Shown: positions 7,840-19,159 of the stretch, one piece after another
How the letters are laid out: each line of letters opens with the position of its first letter
Numbering within the stretch: the first letter of the stretch is position 1
Program-made: the position numbers and the translations under genes
Source: Metarhizium brunneum
Lineage: Eukaryota > Ascomycota > Sordariomycetes > Hypocreales > Clavicipitaceae
Assembly (NCBI RefSeq): GCF_013426205.1
Contig: NC_089426.1
Location: 1,798,001 to 1,862,000, forward strand
Direction: 5' to 3'
Length of the DNA stretch: 64,000 nucleotides
Notes under the pieces: generated by a model
The model's input: the letters and a program-made list of their open reading frames with translations, nothing else
What the model was told of the DNA's origin: nothing
The model's database searches: none

Positions 7840-10581
7840 CTACATGGCCGTCTGGAGTCGTTGTAGACGCATAGTCACCGCCTCAACCAACGCCGACTCT
7901 CTTGCTAGTAAGCCCTGAACCTGCTGCAGTTTTGACCGCCGAATGTCTTGAGGAATTCTGACGTCCCCCGTTGCCGCAACTTCGACTTCTCCTGACTTCT
8001 TTAGACTTTCCACCTCCGCAACGAGCTCTGTTTGCAGCGTCCTCACCTCCTCCAACCGTTTCCACAGCTGCTTCGACTGCTGAGCAGCGCTGTCTCCTTG
8101 TCCACCGCTTGGTCCCAAAACACTGGCCTCTAGACTCCTCACCTCGTCCACAAACGCGCGCTCCTTGGTGCTTAGGTCCCGCGTCGTAGCCTTCCCGACA
8201 ATCTTTCGCAGATTATCTACACGCTTGGTGAGCCGCTCCTGCCGATCTCTCGCCTCGGCTATCCGCCGATCGTACATGGCGTTCTCAGCCTCACCCTCTC
8301 CATCTCCATCTGCCCCGTTGATGCTATCAATCTTGCCCTTGACTTCGTTTGCCTTTCTCACTTGCTGGTGTAGTTCTGATTGGAGCAACTCGCATCGCCT
8401 AAAAACTTCTGCCGCCGCTACCCCGAGTTTGTACGTCTCATCGCTTAGCACTTTGTGCGCATCCGTGAAGATCTGCAGCGTGAGCGGGCTGAGCCTCACT
8501 TCCTGGTTGACGATTGTCTTGTGACGCGATGTTCGTAGCCGCTCCAACAACGTCGGTAGAGCGGATCCCTCGTCGAATACATGGGGCGGGTTGTAGACTG
8601 GTCGTGGTTCGTAAAAGTCCAGCGGCGCCATGCTAACCTCCCGCTCCCGCACAGGGCTCTCTTGCTTGATTGGCGCGAGATCAACGTCTTGGGTTTCAAA
8701 TGTCAGGGCCACAGGCTCGTAGGGCGTCGCCGAAAGAAGAAAGTAGCCCAGATCAGGATCTCTGATCGCAACGCATGCTGCAAGAGGCACGGCCACATCG
8801 GCACTTGGTTGCGCGTAGATCCTATCCCTAGTGGATTGCGAGTTGACCAATAGCCCGATTCTGAAGTCGGTACCAGCCTTGTGGTCCGCCAAAAGCTCGC
8901 CCTCGAGGCGGAAAACCCACGATGTAAGCGACACAAATGTAATGCCTGCGTGATGCGTAACAAAGAAACTGTACCTAGACATGGCGTCGTTGCTGAATAC
9001 CGGCCATGAGTCCTCGCTTATCTCAATAGGGCTCATCGTATCAATGGCTTGGAAGGCAAGGAGTGAGGGAGGGCTGCTCGGTGTCGGTAAACGCCCAAGT
9101 TTTGCTTTGTTCCTGGGCGGGAGCCACTGTGCCTGGATTCCTTCGAGATCCAGGTACACCCTAACCTGACCGCTTGCAGAGAGTAGACAAACAACAGGTA
9201 GCGAGAGGCCCTCCTGGTCGCCATCATCCAGGTCGAGGTCTTCATCTTCTCCCAACATGAGCTCATCAGTGTCAGTCTTTTTCCCAATCACCAAAATGTC
9301 AGTAATGGTAGTATCCAAGTCATCACCAGTCTCGGGGTCAGATTCAAGCCAGAAGGGTCCCTGTAGTCGAGGAACAACGCCTGGCTGAGTTGGTCTTGTA
9401 AAGACCTCGACAATAGGCTCTCCCGGCAGACTTTCAAGGACCTGAGGTTCCTGCGCATCCAGTTCACCCATCCACTGCAGCTGTTGCTGAGCGAGCAGTT
9501 TCTCGTTCTCGTCAACTGCAGGATCGTCTTCAATACTGGCGACGGTTGTGACAATAGAAACAGACAGAGATGGAATCAATGTCGGCGGGGGAGCCCATCT
9601 CTGGGGGAGCAATGGACAAAGAGCATAGACATCCCCTTCTCGCATGGCTACCCAAAGAGTCATGGGATTCCAGCCTCCTGAACCCTTGGTTGCAAAGCTT
9701 GCCGCGGATACCTCCATCTCAAATGAATCTGGCGAGAAGGCCTTGTTTGTTGTCGAACTTGACGCGGAAAAGTCCTGATCCAGAGTAGTACCATCCACAA
9801 GCTTCTTGAGGTCTACCGAAGTCGTCGGCGAGTCAAACGACCAGCGGTCCTGAGTTGATAACTCCCAAATTCGAACAATCGCATCCGCCGTGACGGTGAC
9901 AACACAAGAGCCATTAACTCCTAAAGGATGCCACAGAACTGACATGATGGGGGCTCGTGAAGTTACATGTGTGGTCGGGCCGAGGGTGTAAATCTTGGGT
10001 CGTAAAGGAGAGGTATCCTCGCTCGTCAAATGCGACGAGTCGGGTATGGCGCAAATATGAACTGTATGTGTCGTGAGAATGGCCAAGTAATTTGAGTTTG
10101 GCGATATGATTAATTGTCGGATTTCATCGGCTACTGGAGTTTTAATGATCTTTTGACGGATTAGCAACGTTAGCAACACGGAGTCTGTTAAAAGATTCGG
10201 TGTCGTAGGGGCCAAGCGGTGACGACATACCCTCAACCCAGGCGCAGCATCCATCTCTCCGTCGTCAATTGACTGTATGGAATCTTCTCTTTTGATGCGA
10301 GCTCCGGCAGAGCGAGTTCCCGTTCTCCCTCTTGGCTGTCTAGTTGACCATTCATCCTTAAGGTAGGCCAGATCAGCCCATCGAATTTCCTTGCCTACAG
10401 CAACAAAGACCTCAGTCCCCCGACGGGCAATCGTTCTCCTAGGACCGAGGGTCGACCTGGTCTTGGAGGGTGGCGACAGAGCCCGCGATCGGATCGCCTC
10501 AGCGGAAGGCTCAAATAGCTGGCGGCCCGGCGCATTGTTGTTGGACAGCCATGCCGACGAGTACGACTTGACCTTGGGCAT
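7840..10581 (-). CDS. NUP82: Nuclear pore complex protein Nup82 (Nup88 homologue)
   Basis: Cytoplasmic-side nucleoporin that with partner Nups anchors the mRNA export platform. I choose the ATG at 10581 (MPKVKSYSSAWLSNN), not the in-frame ATG 33 bases upstream, because fungal Nup82 proteins begin this way. The N-terminal two-thirds shows beta-propeller character, with EVFVAVGKEIRWADLAYLK and IRQLIISPNSNYLAILTTHT. The C-terminal third is coiled coil (for example RIAEARDRQERLTKRVDNLR). An 81-base intron is inferred at 10150-10230 (donor GTATGT, CTAAC branch sequence, acceptor AAAAG). It is in frame and stop-free, so a naive translation carries 27 extra residues; with it removed the protein joins PGLR-IIKTPVADEIRQL and is 886 residues long. 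Identification is strong; the intron call is good. Confidence 0.9.
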   Translation of the reverse strand: MPKVKSYSSAWLSNNNAPGRQLFEPSAEAIRSRALSPPSKTRSTLGPRRTIARRGTEVFVAVGKEIRWADLAYLKDEWSTRQPRGRTGTRSAGARIKREDSIQSIDDGEMDAAPGLRVCRHRLAPTTPNLLTDSVLLTLLIRQKIIKTPVADEIRQLIISPNSNYLAILTTHTVHICAIPDSSHLTSEDTSPLRPKIYTLGPTTHVTSRAPIMSVLWHPLGVNGSCVVTVTADAIVRIWELSTQDRWSFDSPTTSVDLKKLVDGTTLDQDFSASSSTTNKAFSPDSFEMEVSAASFATKGSGGWNPMTLWVAMREGDVYALCPLLPQRWAPPPTLIPSLSVSIVTTVASIEDDPAVDENEKLLAQQQLQWMGELDAQEPQVLESLPGEPIVEVFTRPTQPGVVPRLQGPFWLESDPETGDDLDTTITDILVIGKKTDTDELMLGEDEDLDLDDGDQEGLSLPVVCLLSASGQVRVYLDLEGIQAQWLPPRNKAKLGRLPTPSSPPSLLAFQAIDTMSPIEISEDSWPVFSNDAMSRYSFFVTHHAGITFVSLTSWVFRLEGELLADHKAGTDFRIGLLVNSQSTRDRIYAQPSADVAVPLAACVAIRDPDLGYFLLSATPYEPVALTFETQDVDLAPIKQESPVREREVSMAPLDFYEPRPVYNPPHVFDEGSALPTLLERLRTSRHKTIVNQEVRLSPLTLQIFTDAHKVLSDETYKLGVAAAEVFRRCELLQSELHQQVRKANEVKGKIDSINGADGDGEGEAENAMYDRRIAEARDRQERLTKRVDNLRKIVGKATTRDLSTKERAFVDEVRSLEASVLGPSGGQGDSAAQQSKQLWKRLEEVRTLQTELVAEVESLKKSGEVEVAATGDVRIPQDIRRSKLQQVQGLLARESALVEAVTMRLQRLQTAM

Positions 10582-11492
10582 CGTAGGTCGTGAAGGCGGC
10601 CCTCTGTAAAACAAAGCAACACAGGGGCTTCGAGACTCGGCGGGAACGATGAATCAAGGCGGAGCTGCAGCTTCGGTTGCCTCTTCAGCAGGCGCCGCTG
10701 CGGTTAAGCTCGGGCTTTGGGCAAGCAAAAAGTCAAATCTTGGTAAAGGGAGAGCTCCGATTGAGAGCACAAAAAAAGTTGACGCTGAACAAGGGAAGTA
10801 CTAGTAACTTGATAAGTGGCCGAGAAAAGCGCGAAATGGTTAGCGCGCGTTTGCTGGCTGGTCTGTCGCAGGTCTCCACTTTGAATTCAAGGCCAAACCC
10901 TGACGACGGCGGGCCATGCGGCAGCCGAACAGGCAGCAACAAACTCATATATAACATGCATATTTGCTGGATAAGTAAATAAATATTAAAGATATTTTTC
11001 TTCAAATTCTTACATCCCGTTGACCACTAGAGACCTTTGTAGCGTGAAAGCTGATGCCGCAAACCGGGCCCATGCCAGCATTGAACTGAACGATAGCCGG
11101 CTTTCACAGAGCCTCAAAGGGGTCGAGGCTGCCTTCTCCAGTCTGCAGTTCAACATGAAGAAGGGCATATTTCAAAAACCTTGAAGTGAAATAATTAGAT
11201 TGCGACTAGCAGAAGCTATTTATTAAATCATCTCCCGCCATCCCAATGCCACCACTGGTGATGGTCTTGCAACACATTGCCTGTCTTTCCCATTATAGCA
11301 AGAGATGTGGGTCCAGGACCCTCGACCAAGGACTCGACCAACCTCAGGCTTTCGCCCAACCTCGAATGTAAATTACCATGATAGTTCTGGCACCTCGCGC
11401 AACGTAGTCACCGGACAGCCCGATTGCGCCTTCAGACACCCTCATCATCTCTATACATCACACAAGGGTTCTCCATCAGTGCGAACCTCAAA
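10582..11492. other. Intergenic region between divergent NUP82 and CBC2
   Basis: This 0.9 kb region must contain the promoters of both genes. A 51-codon frame (MNQGGAAASVASS..., 10649-10804, +) starts 68 bases from the NUP82 start; I do not recognise it. An 8-base inverted repeat, GTGAAAGC/GCTTTCAC, lies at 11044-11051 and 11100-11107. Nothing else clear is seen. Confidence 0.45.
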
Positions 11493-12070
11493 ATGCGTCA
11501 CGACACCAGAAGCACAGTCGACCGCCTCGACCGCCCCAGCGCATACTACAACAGCAGAGTTCGTCGCCTTCTCGCCTCCCACCTCTCACCAGCTAACCAT
11601 TTAGCCAGAACAAGCGCAGACGCGACCGGGATGACGACACCGCTAACGGAGATGCCCCCGCCGAACCACCTGTCGACCCTCTGGCCAACGCAACTACTCT
11701 CTACGTCGGCAACCTCTCCTTTTACACGACTGAAGAGCAGGTCTACGAGCTCTTTTCCAAATGCGGCGAGATCAAACGTCTCGTCATGGGGCTAGACCGC
11801 TTTCAAAAGACACCCTGCGGATTCTGCTTTGTCGAATACTACACACACCAGGATGCCCTGGACTGCATGAAGTACATTGGCGGTACGAAACTCGACGAAC
11901 GCATCATCCGAACAGATTTGGATCCTGGGTTTGAAGAGGGCAGGCAGTATGGAAGGGGCAAGAGTGGTGGACAGGTGAGAGATGAGTATCGAGAGGACTT
12001 TGACGAGGGGCGAGGTGGTATTGGCCGAGCTTTGCAGAGGGACTATGAGGAAGAGGATCGGTATAGGTAA
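11493..12070 (+). CDS. CBC2: Nuclear cap-binding complex subunit 2 (CBP20)
   Basis: Small subunit of the nuclear cap-binding complex, which binds the m7G cap of Pol II transcripts together with CBP80. Exons 11493-11558 and 11609-12070 (50-base intron, GCTAACC branch sequence) give 175 residues. The N-terminus has the family motif [11 protein letters not shown]. The RRM has RNP2 [14 protein letters not shown] and RNP1 [11 protein letters not shown]. The C-terminal cap-contacting tail follows ([20 protein letters not shown], then [13 protein letters not shown]). Size is close to human CBP20 (156) and yeast Cbc2 (208). The donor GTTCGT is weak, so the exon 1 edge (joining [13 protein letters not shown]) is the least certain point. 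It converges on the mL60 gene. Confidence 0.92.
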
Positions 12071-12480
12071 TGCTTGGGAGGGAGAGAAATGGTATTGAGT
12101 GGCATATATTGATACCCGGTAGAAGGGCTTATGTAAAATTCAACACGATCATGATTTGCAGCGGACCACACCACGGGCTGGTCGGCGTTGGCACCGCGAA
12201 GCAGCGTAACTTGCATGTTTAACTTTGTAGTGATTTGACCGAAAATTATAGACAAAGGCGCCGTTCTAATGATACAAGTACATTGTCTCTGCAATGTAGT
12301 TCTTTCCACAGTTCTATACATCAGCCAGCATCTGCTCATGATCTGACCATCTTCCAACCCAACCCAATCGGATTCCACAGTGTTGATACAAGGCAATTCA
12401 ATCCCCAACCCTTGATTTCCCACCCTTCCCAGCGTTCGTGTCCCCCCCTCACATCTATAATCGATCGAGAGTAGAACTTC
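12071..12480. other. Convergent intergenic region
   Basis: 410 bases between the stop codons of CBC2 and the mL60 gene, holding the two facing 3' UTRs. No gene or repeat is seen. Confidence 0.5.
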
Positions 12481-12869
12481 TTAATAACCGGGGGGGTTGA
12501 CTCTCTGCGACACCCTCGTCCACTTGGGCAATTCTACAACGGAAAACGTTAGCCAAATCCTCTCCTACCTCTAGAGCAGAGAAACATACTGTGAATCCCC
12601 TTCCTGTACCGCTTCGCCTTGCGGTCAAACAAGGTATATTTATCCTTGGGCAGCATCTCCGCCTCAGTCGGCATCTCGGCCTTCCACCGCTCCAACGCCT
12701 CCAGCGTCTGTCCCTTCTTTGCAAGAGCCGAATCCAGCGTGGCCACGACGCTATCCACCGCACGGAGCCGTAGCCTGTGTCTGCGCTTCTGGAACCTCGA
12801 CAGGCGCCAGGGGATTTTCCACAGCAGGCCGCCCGACAGCGGGTTTGTTATTCTGAACGGGCCGAACAT
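12481..12869 (-). CDS. MRPL31: Mitochondrial large-subunit ribosomal protein mL60 (YmL31 type)
   Basis: Small basic protein of the fungal mitochondrial 54S ribosomal subunit. Exons 12590-12869 and 12481-12533 with a 56-base intron (donor GTATGT, acceptor TAG) give 110 residues. The start MFGPFRITNPLSGGLLWKIP is characteristic of the family, followed by the arginine-rich RLSRFQKRRHRLRLRAVDSV. After splicing the protein ends GIHKLPKWTRVSQRVNPPGY. Yeast YmL31 has 131 residues. No classical cleavable presequence is needed, as the N-terminus itself is basic and amphipathic. It is divergent from TRS20, with 354 bases between the two start codons. Confidence 0.92.
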
Positions 12870-13223
12870 GGCGGGTCTGTCTCCTCAATCGGTACTTTCT
12901 CAGCGGTATCTAGCCGTGTTTTTTCTTCGGGTTCGTGGGGAGGTGTTTGCGCAGGACTCAATCGACGCCTACTGAAGATGGCGGCGGAAACTTTTCAGCC
13001 GAGCCGTATGAAGCTGCCCGCTCGCTGCGACTGTGGAGCGGAATAATTGCGGCTCCCGCTGGACACTGGCACACACCCGCCCCGCCTGCAGCAGCAAGGG
13101 CCAAACACCACCAGACACCAGCTTCAATTGACTCCCTTGCCGTCGATGGTAGTCGACGCGACAGAGAGCTCCCCCAATCCGCCGTTTTCTTCGCGCCGGC
13201 TTCGCGAATGACCCCCGTCCGTC
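12870..13223. promoter_or_regulatory. Shared upstream region of divergent mL60 and TRS20 genes
   Basis: Only 354 bases separate the two ATGs, so this segment must carry both 5' UTRs and both promoters. A bidirectional promoter is inferred from spacing alone; I see no clear TATA box. Confidence 0.5.
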
Positions 13224-13817
13224 ATGAGCTACTACTTCGCCATTGTCGGCGCCCAGGACAACCCCCTCTTTGAGTACGAATTCGGCACGTCCAAGCAGGG
13301 CGGCGATGGACAGTCCCGATTCTCGGATCAGCTCCGCCACTTGAACCAGTTCATTCTGCATTCGAGTTTAGATATAGCCGAGGAGGTGCAATGGGCACAA
13401 GGACAAATGTACGGTCCCCCCCTCGAGTCCACAAGGGAGAGGAACGCAACATGCGCAAATACGGGCTGTCGCCTTTCTTTCGTCTTGCAGCCGCTGATGG
13501 ATGGAAACAGGTACCTGAAATGTATTGACAGATTCTTCAACAACTACATATCGTGTTTCGTCACCGGCGCCAACGTCAAATTCCTCCTGCTCCATCAACC
13601 CACCATGCCCACGTCCACGAGCTCGTCGCGATCATCGACTGCTATTGGCGCCAACCCGACGAGTCCAGCGACGGAAGAGGCTATCAAGATGTTCTTCACC
13701 GAGGTCTATGACAACTGGGTAAAGGCTGTCATGAATCCGTTTTACAGGGCAAATACAGAGGTCACGAGTCCCGTGTTTAGGGCGAGAGTTGCGGCAGCAG
13801 GGCGGAAGTATCTGTAG
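13224..13817 (+). CDS. TRS20: TRAPP complex subunit 2 (Trs20/sedlin)
   Basis: Core subunit of the TRAPP tethering and Rab-GEF complexes that act in ER-Golgi and Golgi traffic and autophagy. Exons 13224-13408 and 13511-13817 give 163 residues. The N-terminal longin-type strand MSYYFAIVGAQDNPLFEYEF, the motif HLNQFILHSSLD, QMYLKCIDRFFNNYISCFVT and the C-terminal MFFTEVYDNWVKAVMNPFY all match sedlin. A fungal insertion rich in Ser/Thr (near residues 103-120) separates the last helices. The 102-base intron (GTACGG...ACAG) is in frame and lacks stops, so unspliced translation would add 34 residues between QM and YLK; homology shows it must be removed. Confidence 0.93.
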   Translation: MSYYFAIVGAQDNPLFEYEFGTSKQGGDGQSRFSDQLRHLNQFILHSSLDIAEEVQWAQGQMYGPPLESTRERNATCANTGCRLSFVLQPLMDGNRYLKCIDRFFNNYISCFVTGANVKFLLLHQPTMPTSTSSSRSSTAIGANPTSPATEEAIKMFFTEVYDNWVKAVMNPFYRANTEVTSPVFRARVAAAGRKYL

Positions 13818-14244
13818 TTTTAGTACACGTAGGGTGCTGTTTGCACGGGCTATGAGACCATGATACCCACGGTAAATCAATCAAGACTCGATTATTGGCA
13901 ATTTTAGGCAGCAACACACGGCTCAAGAGCAATTTTTCGCTCAACGTTTTGAACATGGCACAGACGATTATTGGAAATTTTAATGTGGTATTCATCTTAA
14001 AAGGTCGTCCATCTGCCTGTCGGGACGCCTGCATGATTTCTCGTAAACCCAGTTGGTCTCCCCCAACGCCAAAAAGCAAAGTACAGAGTTCCCATGTCGC
14101 AACCCACCGAAACCTTCCTCCACCCGGTTTCCCAGTCCTGCCCAATTCCAATTCTGCCTGCCATGCCCATGTAGTGTATGATGTACAGAAGCCAGGCCAA
14201 TATAATGTGAACGTAAAGCCAGAAACGGAGGCATAAAGCGATAT
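13818..14244. other. Convergent intergenic region
   Basis: 427 bases between the stop codons of TRS20 and the histone H4 gene. No gene or repeat is supported. Confidence 0.5.
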
Positions 14245-14778
<534 letters not shown>

Positions 14779-16572
14779 ATTGATAGATGTAGATGTGAGG
14801 TCTTGGAGATGTATCTAGACGTGTCGCGTTGTCGCGTTGATGACGTTGAGTCAAATGCAAAGTAGAGTGTAAAGTGAGAGAGGGTGTGCGTAAGAAGGAA
14901 ATCAGAAGCGGGGAGACCAACGGGGGGCGCGCGAGGGGGGGGCAAGATAAATACGTGGACGGAATCAGTCACGCTGGCCGAGCCGCGCGCCCGAGGGACT
15001 TTCAAAACACAGATCAGTAACGTGGAGAACAGGTGGGAAAACAGCGAAAATGCGCCGTGTTATTTTCCCTTTCCTGGGGCCAATTCGGGAAATGTGTTTG
15101 GCGCTAGTCCTGATATGGGGTGGGCGTGTGTCTGCGCTCTGTCAAGTTGCAGTGACTTTGGGTGCATGGGTGCATGGGCTGACCGCAAGTACCTGCTGAT
15201 TTGCGAATTTAATCAGCCATGTACTCCTCGCTCCTTGCCTCTTCATGTGTGTACCTCTGTTATTGCGGAGGCGACCAAGCATCGCCCTATGCTGCATGTG
15301 GGGCTGCACCTGAGTGATCTGGCTCCCGAAATTGGGTGACTGATCTGGAGCCTGCAGCGAACCCGTCAGCTGCACGCGTACTAGGTACCAGAGCACTCCC
15401 TCCTAGGGAGCTTGGGAGGTGCGCGACAAGCCACATGCGACGCCACAGCGTTTCTTAGCGTAAGCTCGCAGCCGCAAGTCAATGCTCCTACTCCGTGCGC
15501 TGCCTGTGAAATTATCATCAGTTGTACGGAGCACCTACAGAGCACCCCGTAGTCCCTGGAATACGTAGCACCAGCCGCACAGCAGAATCGGCAGCTGCGC
15601 GGGAACAAGGTGGCAGAAGAGCCAGGGAATGACAACGGTCCTTCAATATTGACCTTGGGTCATACCATCGACCGCCTGCGGGCTAGCTCGGCAACCGTAG
15701 TCTTTTCCCTCTATCCGCTGGGCATGACAATTTGCTTTCTACAAAGGCCAGGTCTCATCGAAACGTTTCATCATTGCGGTCGAGACTTGTTCGGCGATCA
15801 ACGACAGCTTTGGTTGTTCTCTTTAGGTGCTTGGTTTTCCTGTTCTGAGCGAGCTCCTAGGGATCAGACCTTGCTTTTCGACATGTATTTTATGGCATCC
15901 TAGCTTCTTCTACTTTTTTATGTTGTTTTTTAACTTCATCTAAATAATCGTTCAAGTATCATGCAAGCATTGCATCTGGGAAACACAATATATTAGACGT
16001 ACTAAGGCCAGGGAACCGTAAATACCACGTAATACACACACATCGCGATACGCCAGGCGCCGGCAAAGATGGTCTCACCGGCTTCTTCTACGCTAAGCAT
16101 TGATAAACCCTCGACTGGGCGCACGCTCTTGGCAACAATGTACAATTCGATGCTATATACCATACCGCATTTATTAATACACACAACAACCGGTAACCCA
16201 AACCCGTCTCCTGTCCACTCAGCGCCAGTCCCTATCCAAGCCGACTTGCTATGACTCCTGCCTAACTAAAAGTTGAAAGCGCCAAAAAGCAAAAGTTCAC
16301 AACGCCAGTGCCATGCCGTATCATGCCATGCAACATGTTCATCCCAATCCGTATGCCCCGCTGCCACGAGCTGCGCCAGCTTTCTATTCCAACTTGCAGC
16401 TTCATTTCCTTTGGCTTCCTATCCATTGCACGGGCAGAATTCGATGGATGCCGTCGTCGCCGTTGTCCTCGATAAAAGCTCCTGAGTAGAACGCCGCTGC
16501 TTTTGCCCATGACTACGTTTGTGACTTGCCCAGAGAAACCGTTGGTAAGCCTCAGTTCGATTACTCGTGACA
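14779..16572. other. Intergenic region upstream of H4
   Basis: 1.8 kb between the H4 start and the CDC27 stop. A TATA-like element reading TATTTATC on the - strand (14946-14953) lies about 170 bases upstream of the H4 ATG; this is a weak guess. Frames at 14884-15339 (+) and 15610-15903 (+) show no domain. Near-copies of the dispersed motif (TACTCCGTG at 15489 and TACGGAGC near 15527) are present. The downstream part is AT-rich. Confidence 0.4.
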
Positions 16573-19159
16573 TCATGCCATCATTGAATCATCCATCGGT
16601 ACATCTTCTTCAAAACTTTCAATTGCTTCTTTAATCTTTGGTCCAGCCTAAAAAAGTCATGTCAGAAAACAACCGGCTACAACGGGGAAAAAATAATGTA
16701 AAAAAAAGACACAGGGGGCAAGTGCTCACCTTCGGATCCAGCGCTAGGGCAATGGTAAAGTGTCGAACGGCCAACTGCCTCTCATTCGTACTCCTATACA
16801 GAGTTCCAAGCAGGAAGTGAACAGTAGCCTCATCAGGAGCCAGGTCTTTCAAAATCATGAGTTCCTTTTGCGCTGCTTCAATCTGCCCAACAGTAAGCAA
16901 AGCTCGGGCCTTCTTGTACCGAGTTTGTGCTGCTCTTGGCGCCAGCTCTGCCGCCTTCGTGTAAGCATGTAATGCTTGTACCATCTGCTTTTGCTTCTCT
17001 AGAACACCTCCCATGCAGCAAATCAGTACAGCATTATTAGGGTTGATAGTTTGTGCTGCGTAATAATGGTCGTAGGCTTTCTCATAGGCGCCAAGTCGCT
17101 CCTGGACTCTGCCGATGCCATAATATGCGTTGTAGTGCCTTCTGTCAGCAGCAATGGCCTGGCGATACGCCGTGAGGGCCTTGTCATACTCTTCGTTGGT
17201 AACGTGTTCGTGGCCTTGAAGTGTAAAGGCGTATGCAAACTTGGGGTCCAGTTGAGTAGCTCGTTTGAAGCAACGAAGCGCTTGTTCGGGGTCTCGTGCT
17301 AAAGACCAAGCATTGCCCAATGCACACCAAGCCTGTGGCGAGTGCCATGCCGAGTCGACCAGTTCATGCGCCAGGAAGGAGAGATCGGTTTCTCGTTTCA
17401 GGTGCCACAGTATGGTCGAGTACACTTCCATGTCCTGGAGGCGAGATGGGGCCTGTACTCGCATTCTGCGGAAGAATTTTTCCGCTTCCGCGTATGCTGC
17501 TTGCTCGTAGTGAGAGCGGCCCAGCTGGGAGAGGACCCATGGGGTCCCCTGTTGGGCAGATGGAAGGGAGCTGAAGGCCTGAATCGCATCCTGGCATTGA
17601 AACCTTGAAAGAGCGTAGTAGCCATTGCCCAGCTTTTTCATAAGATCCAGGGTCCACTTAAGCGCTTCTTCGACCTTGACAGTATCCGACTCTATTGTTT
17701 TGGACGGCGCTGGCGGTGGCGCTGGTTCCCTTGTTCTTGAGGACTCTCCGTGATCTATGTCGGCTTGGTCATCCACAGGTTTTCTATTTCCACTCACAAC
17801 TCTGCCGACGCTGGAACCACTGGAACCTGGTCGCATGATGCGTGACACCGGGGGCCTAGCCTTCTTTAACTCACGCCCAGCCGACGTGCCTATTGTCGCT
17901 GCCCCAGAGTTAGCTTTTGTAGACGGCTTAAACATGTTAAGCCTAGCACTCCGTCTAGTCATATGCTCGTCCGTGTTTGTCGATCTCGGGACTGGGTGAC
18001 CTGACAAGGTACGCTTTCTTTCAGTTGCGGCTATATGCCCAGCTCTGGTACTAGTCGTTGTTGCTGTTGCGGTTGCTATCGCTGGACCATCAGGCACAGT
18101 CTCCACGGCATGCTGCTCCTGGCCAGGTCTGCCGTTCCTCTTCGTCCCTAGTCTGTAGCTCATACGTGGCGGTGCATCCAATCCAGCATCAATGCCTTGA
18201 GCATTCCTAGTTCGCCTCGCAGGCGCCTGAGGTGGTTCCTGACCATATATGGGCCGAGTTGCTGTTGCATCAGACAGAGTTGAGAGCCCTGTCGGGGTTT
18301 CCATCCCTTCTACAATCGATGGGGGTTGGATATTCGCAGATGCTGCGAGTCGTAATCGAGCACTCTGGATCTTAGACATGAAGTCGTTTTCCGGAGCCTC
18401 GGTAAACATGTCTACTACCGGGCTGCTCATTTCCGTAGATGAGAAGCCGATACTGAAAGGATCTGATCCCAAATCCGCAGGCATATTCCTCGCGGTTGAT
18501 CGTTTCAACGACACCGCATCCACCGGTATTCCAGCTGACGCTGACGCTTCTCTCAGATGATCTATAACGCCTATACCGATGTCTGAATCGAAGCTCTGAA
18601 GCAAGCTCTCATTTGATCTAAAAATATTGGGAACGCGAACATTAATGCCCATGTCGCAAAGGGCCGTAAACGCATCCCACATAAAGGGATTTTTCTTAAG
18701 CGAGTCCTCAAAACAGCTCACAGCCTTCTTCTTATCTCCGTAACCGCGGTGCAGCTTTCCAAGCAAGCAAAGAAGAGCAGGAGTGTCCGAAAATGCTGCT
18801 CGCGTTGTAGCCGTGTGTTTCCCAAGGCTGCATTTCTGTGGCCATAGAGACTTGGACTTCTCAAGGGCCACGATACCATCCTTGTATCGTTCCAGCGCTA
18901 GACACGCCTGAGCGAAAACCCAAGTACACCCCAGGTTGACCCCTCGGTATCCCATGGGTTTCGATATATCATACGCAGACCGGTAGTCACCCAGCCGCAG
19001 ATGAGAAAGCGAATAGAGATATGCAGCATCAGTTGCTTTGGGATCTTGGGCGGCAAATCGCTCGGCAAAAAACAGCGCGTTGTCGTAGGAGGCATTGTCA
19101 AGATGATAATAAATCACCTGTCGCAGGAGGCCCCCAACGGCCGCCGGGTTTGGCGCCAT
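16573..19159 (-). CDS. CDC27: Anaphase-promoting complex subunit Cdc27/APC3 (BimA, Nuc2)
   Basis: TPR scaffold subunit of the APC/C ubiquitin ligase, which binds Cdc20/Cdh1 tails and triggers anaphase. Exons 16730-19159 and 16573-16647 (82-base intron, donor GTGAGC) give 834 residues. N-terminal TPRs begin LRQVIYYHLDNASYDNALFF. A disordered Ser/Thr/Arg-rich middle (about 250-510) would be the likely phosphorylation region. The C-terminal TPR array contains AWCALGNAWSLARDPEQALR, CFKRATQLDPKFAYAFTLQG, YNAYYGIGRVQERLGAYEKA and so on. After the last TPR the spliced protein ends IKEAIESFEEDVPMDDSMMA, an acidic tail typical of fungal BimA. Length fits the family (about 800). Separase, which APC/C activity indirectly releases, lies 40 kb away; this is probably coincidence. 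Confidence 0.95.

Noticed and set aside
10649..10804. 51-codon Ala-rich + frame next to the NUP82 start
   Set aside because: Only 68 bases from the NUP82 ATG, no recognised homologue and no clear splice continuation; not enough to call a gene.
14884..15339. 151-codon + frame upstream of H4
   Set aside because: Covers the H4 promoter, no domain, composition not protein-like.
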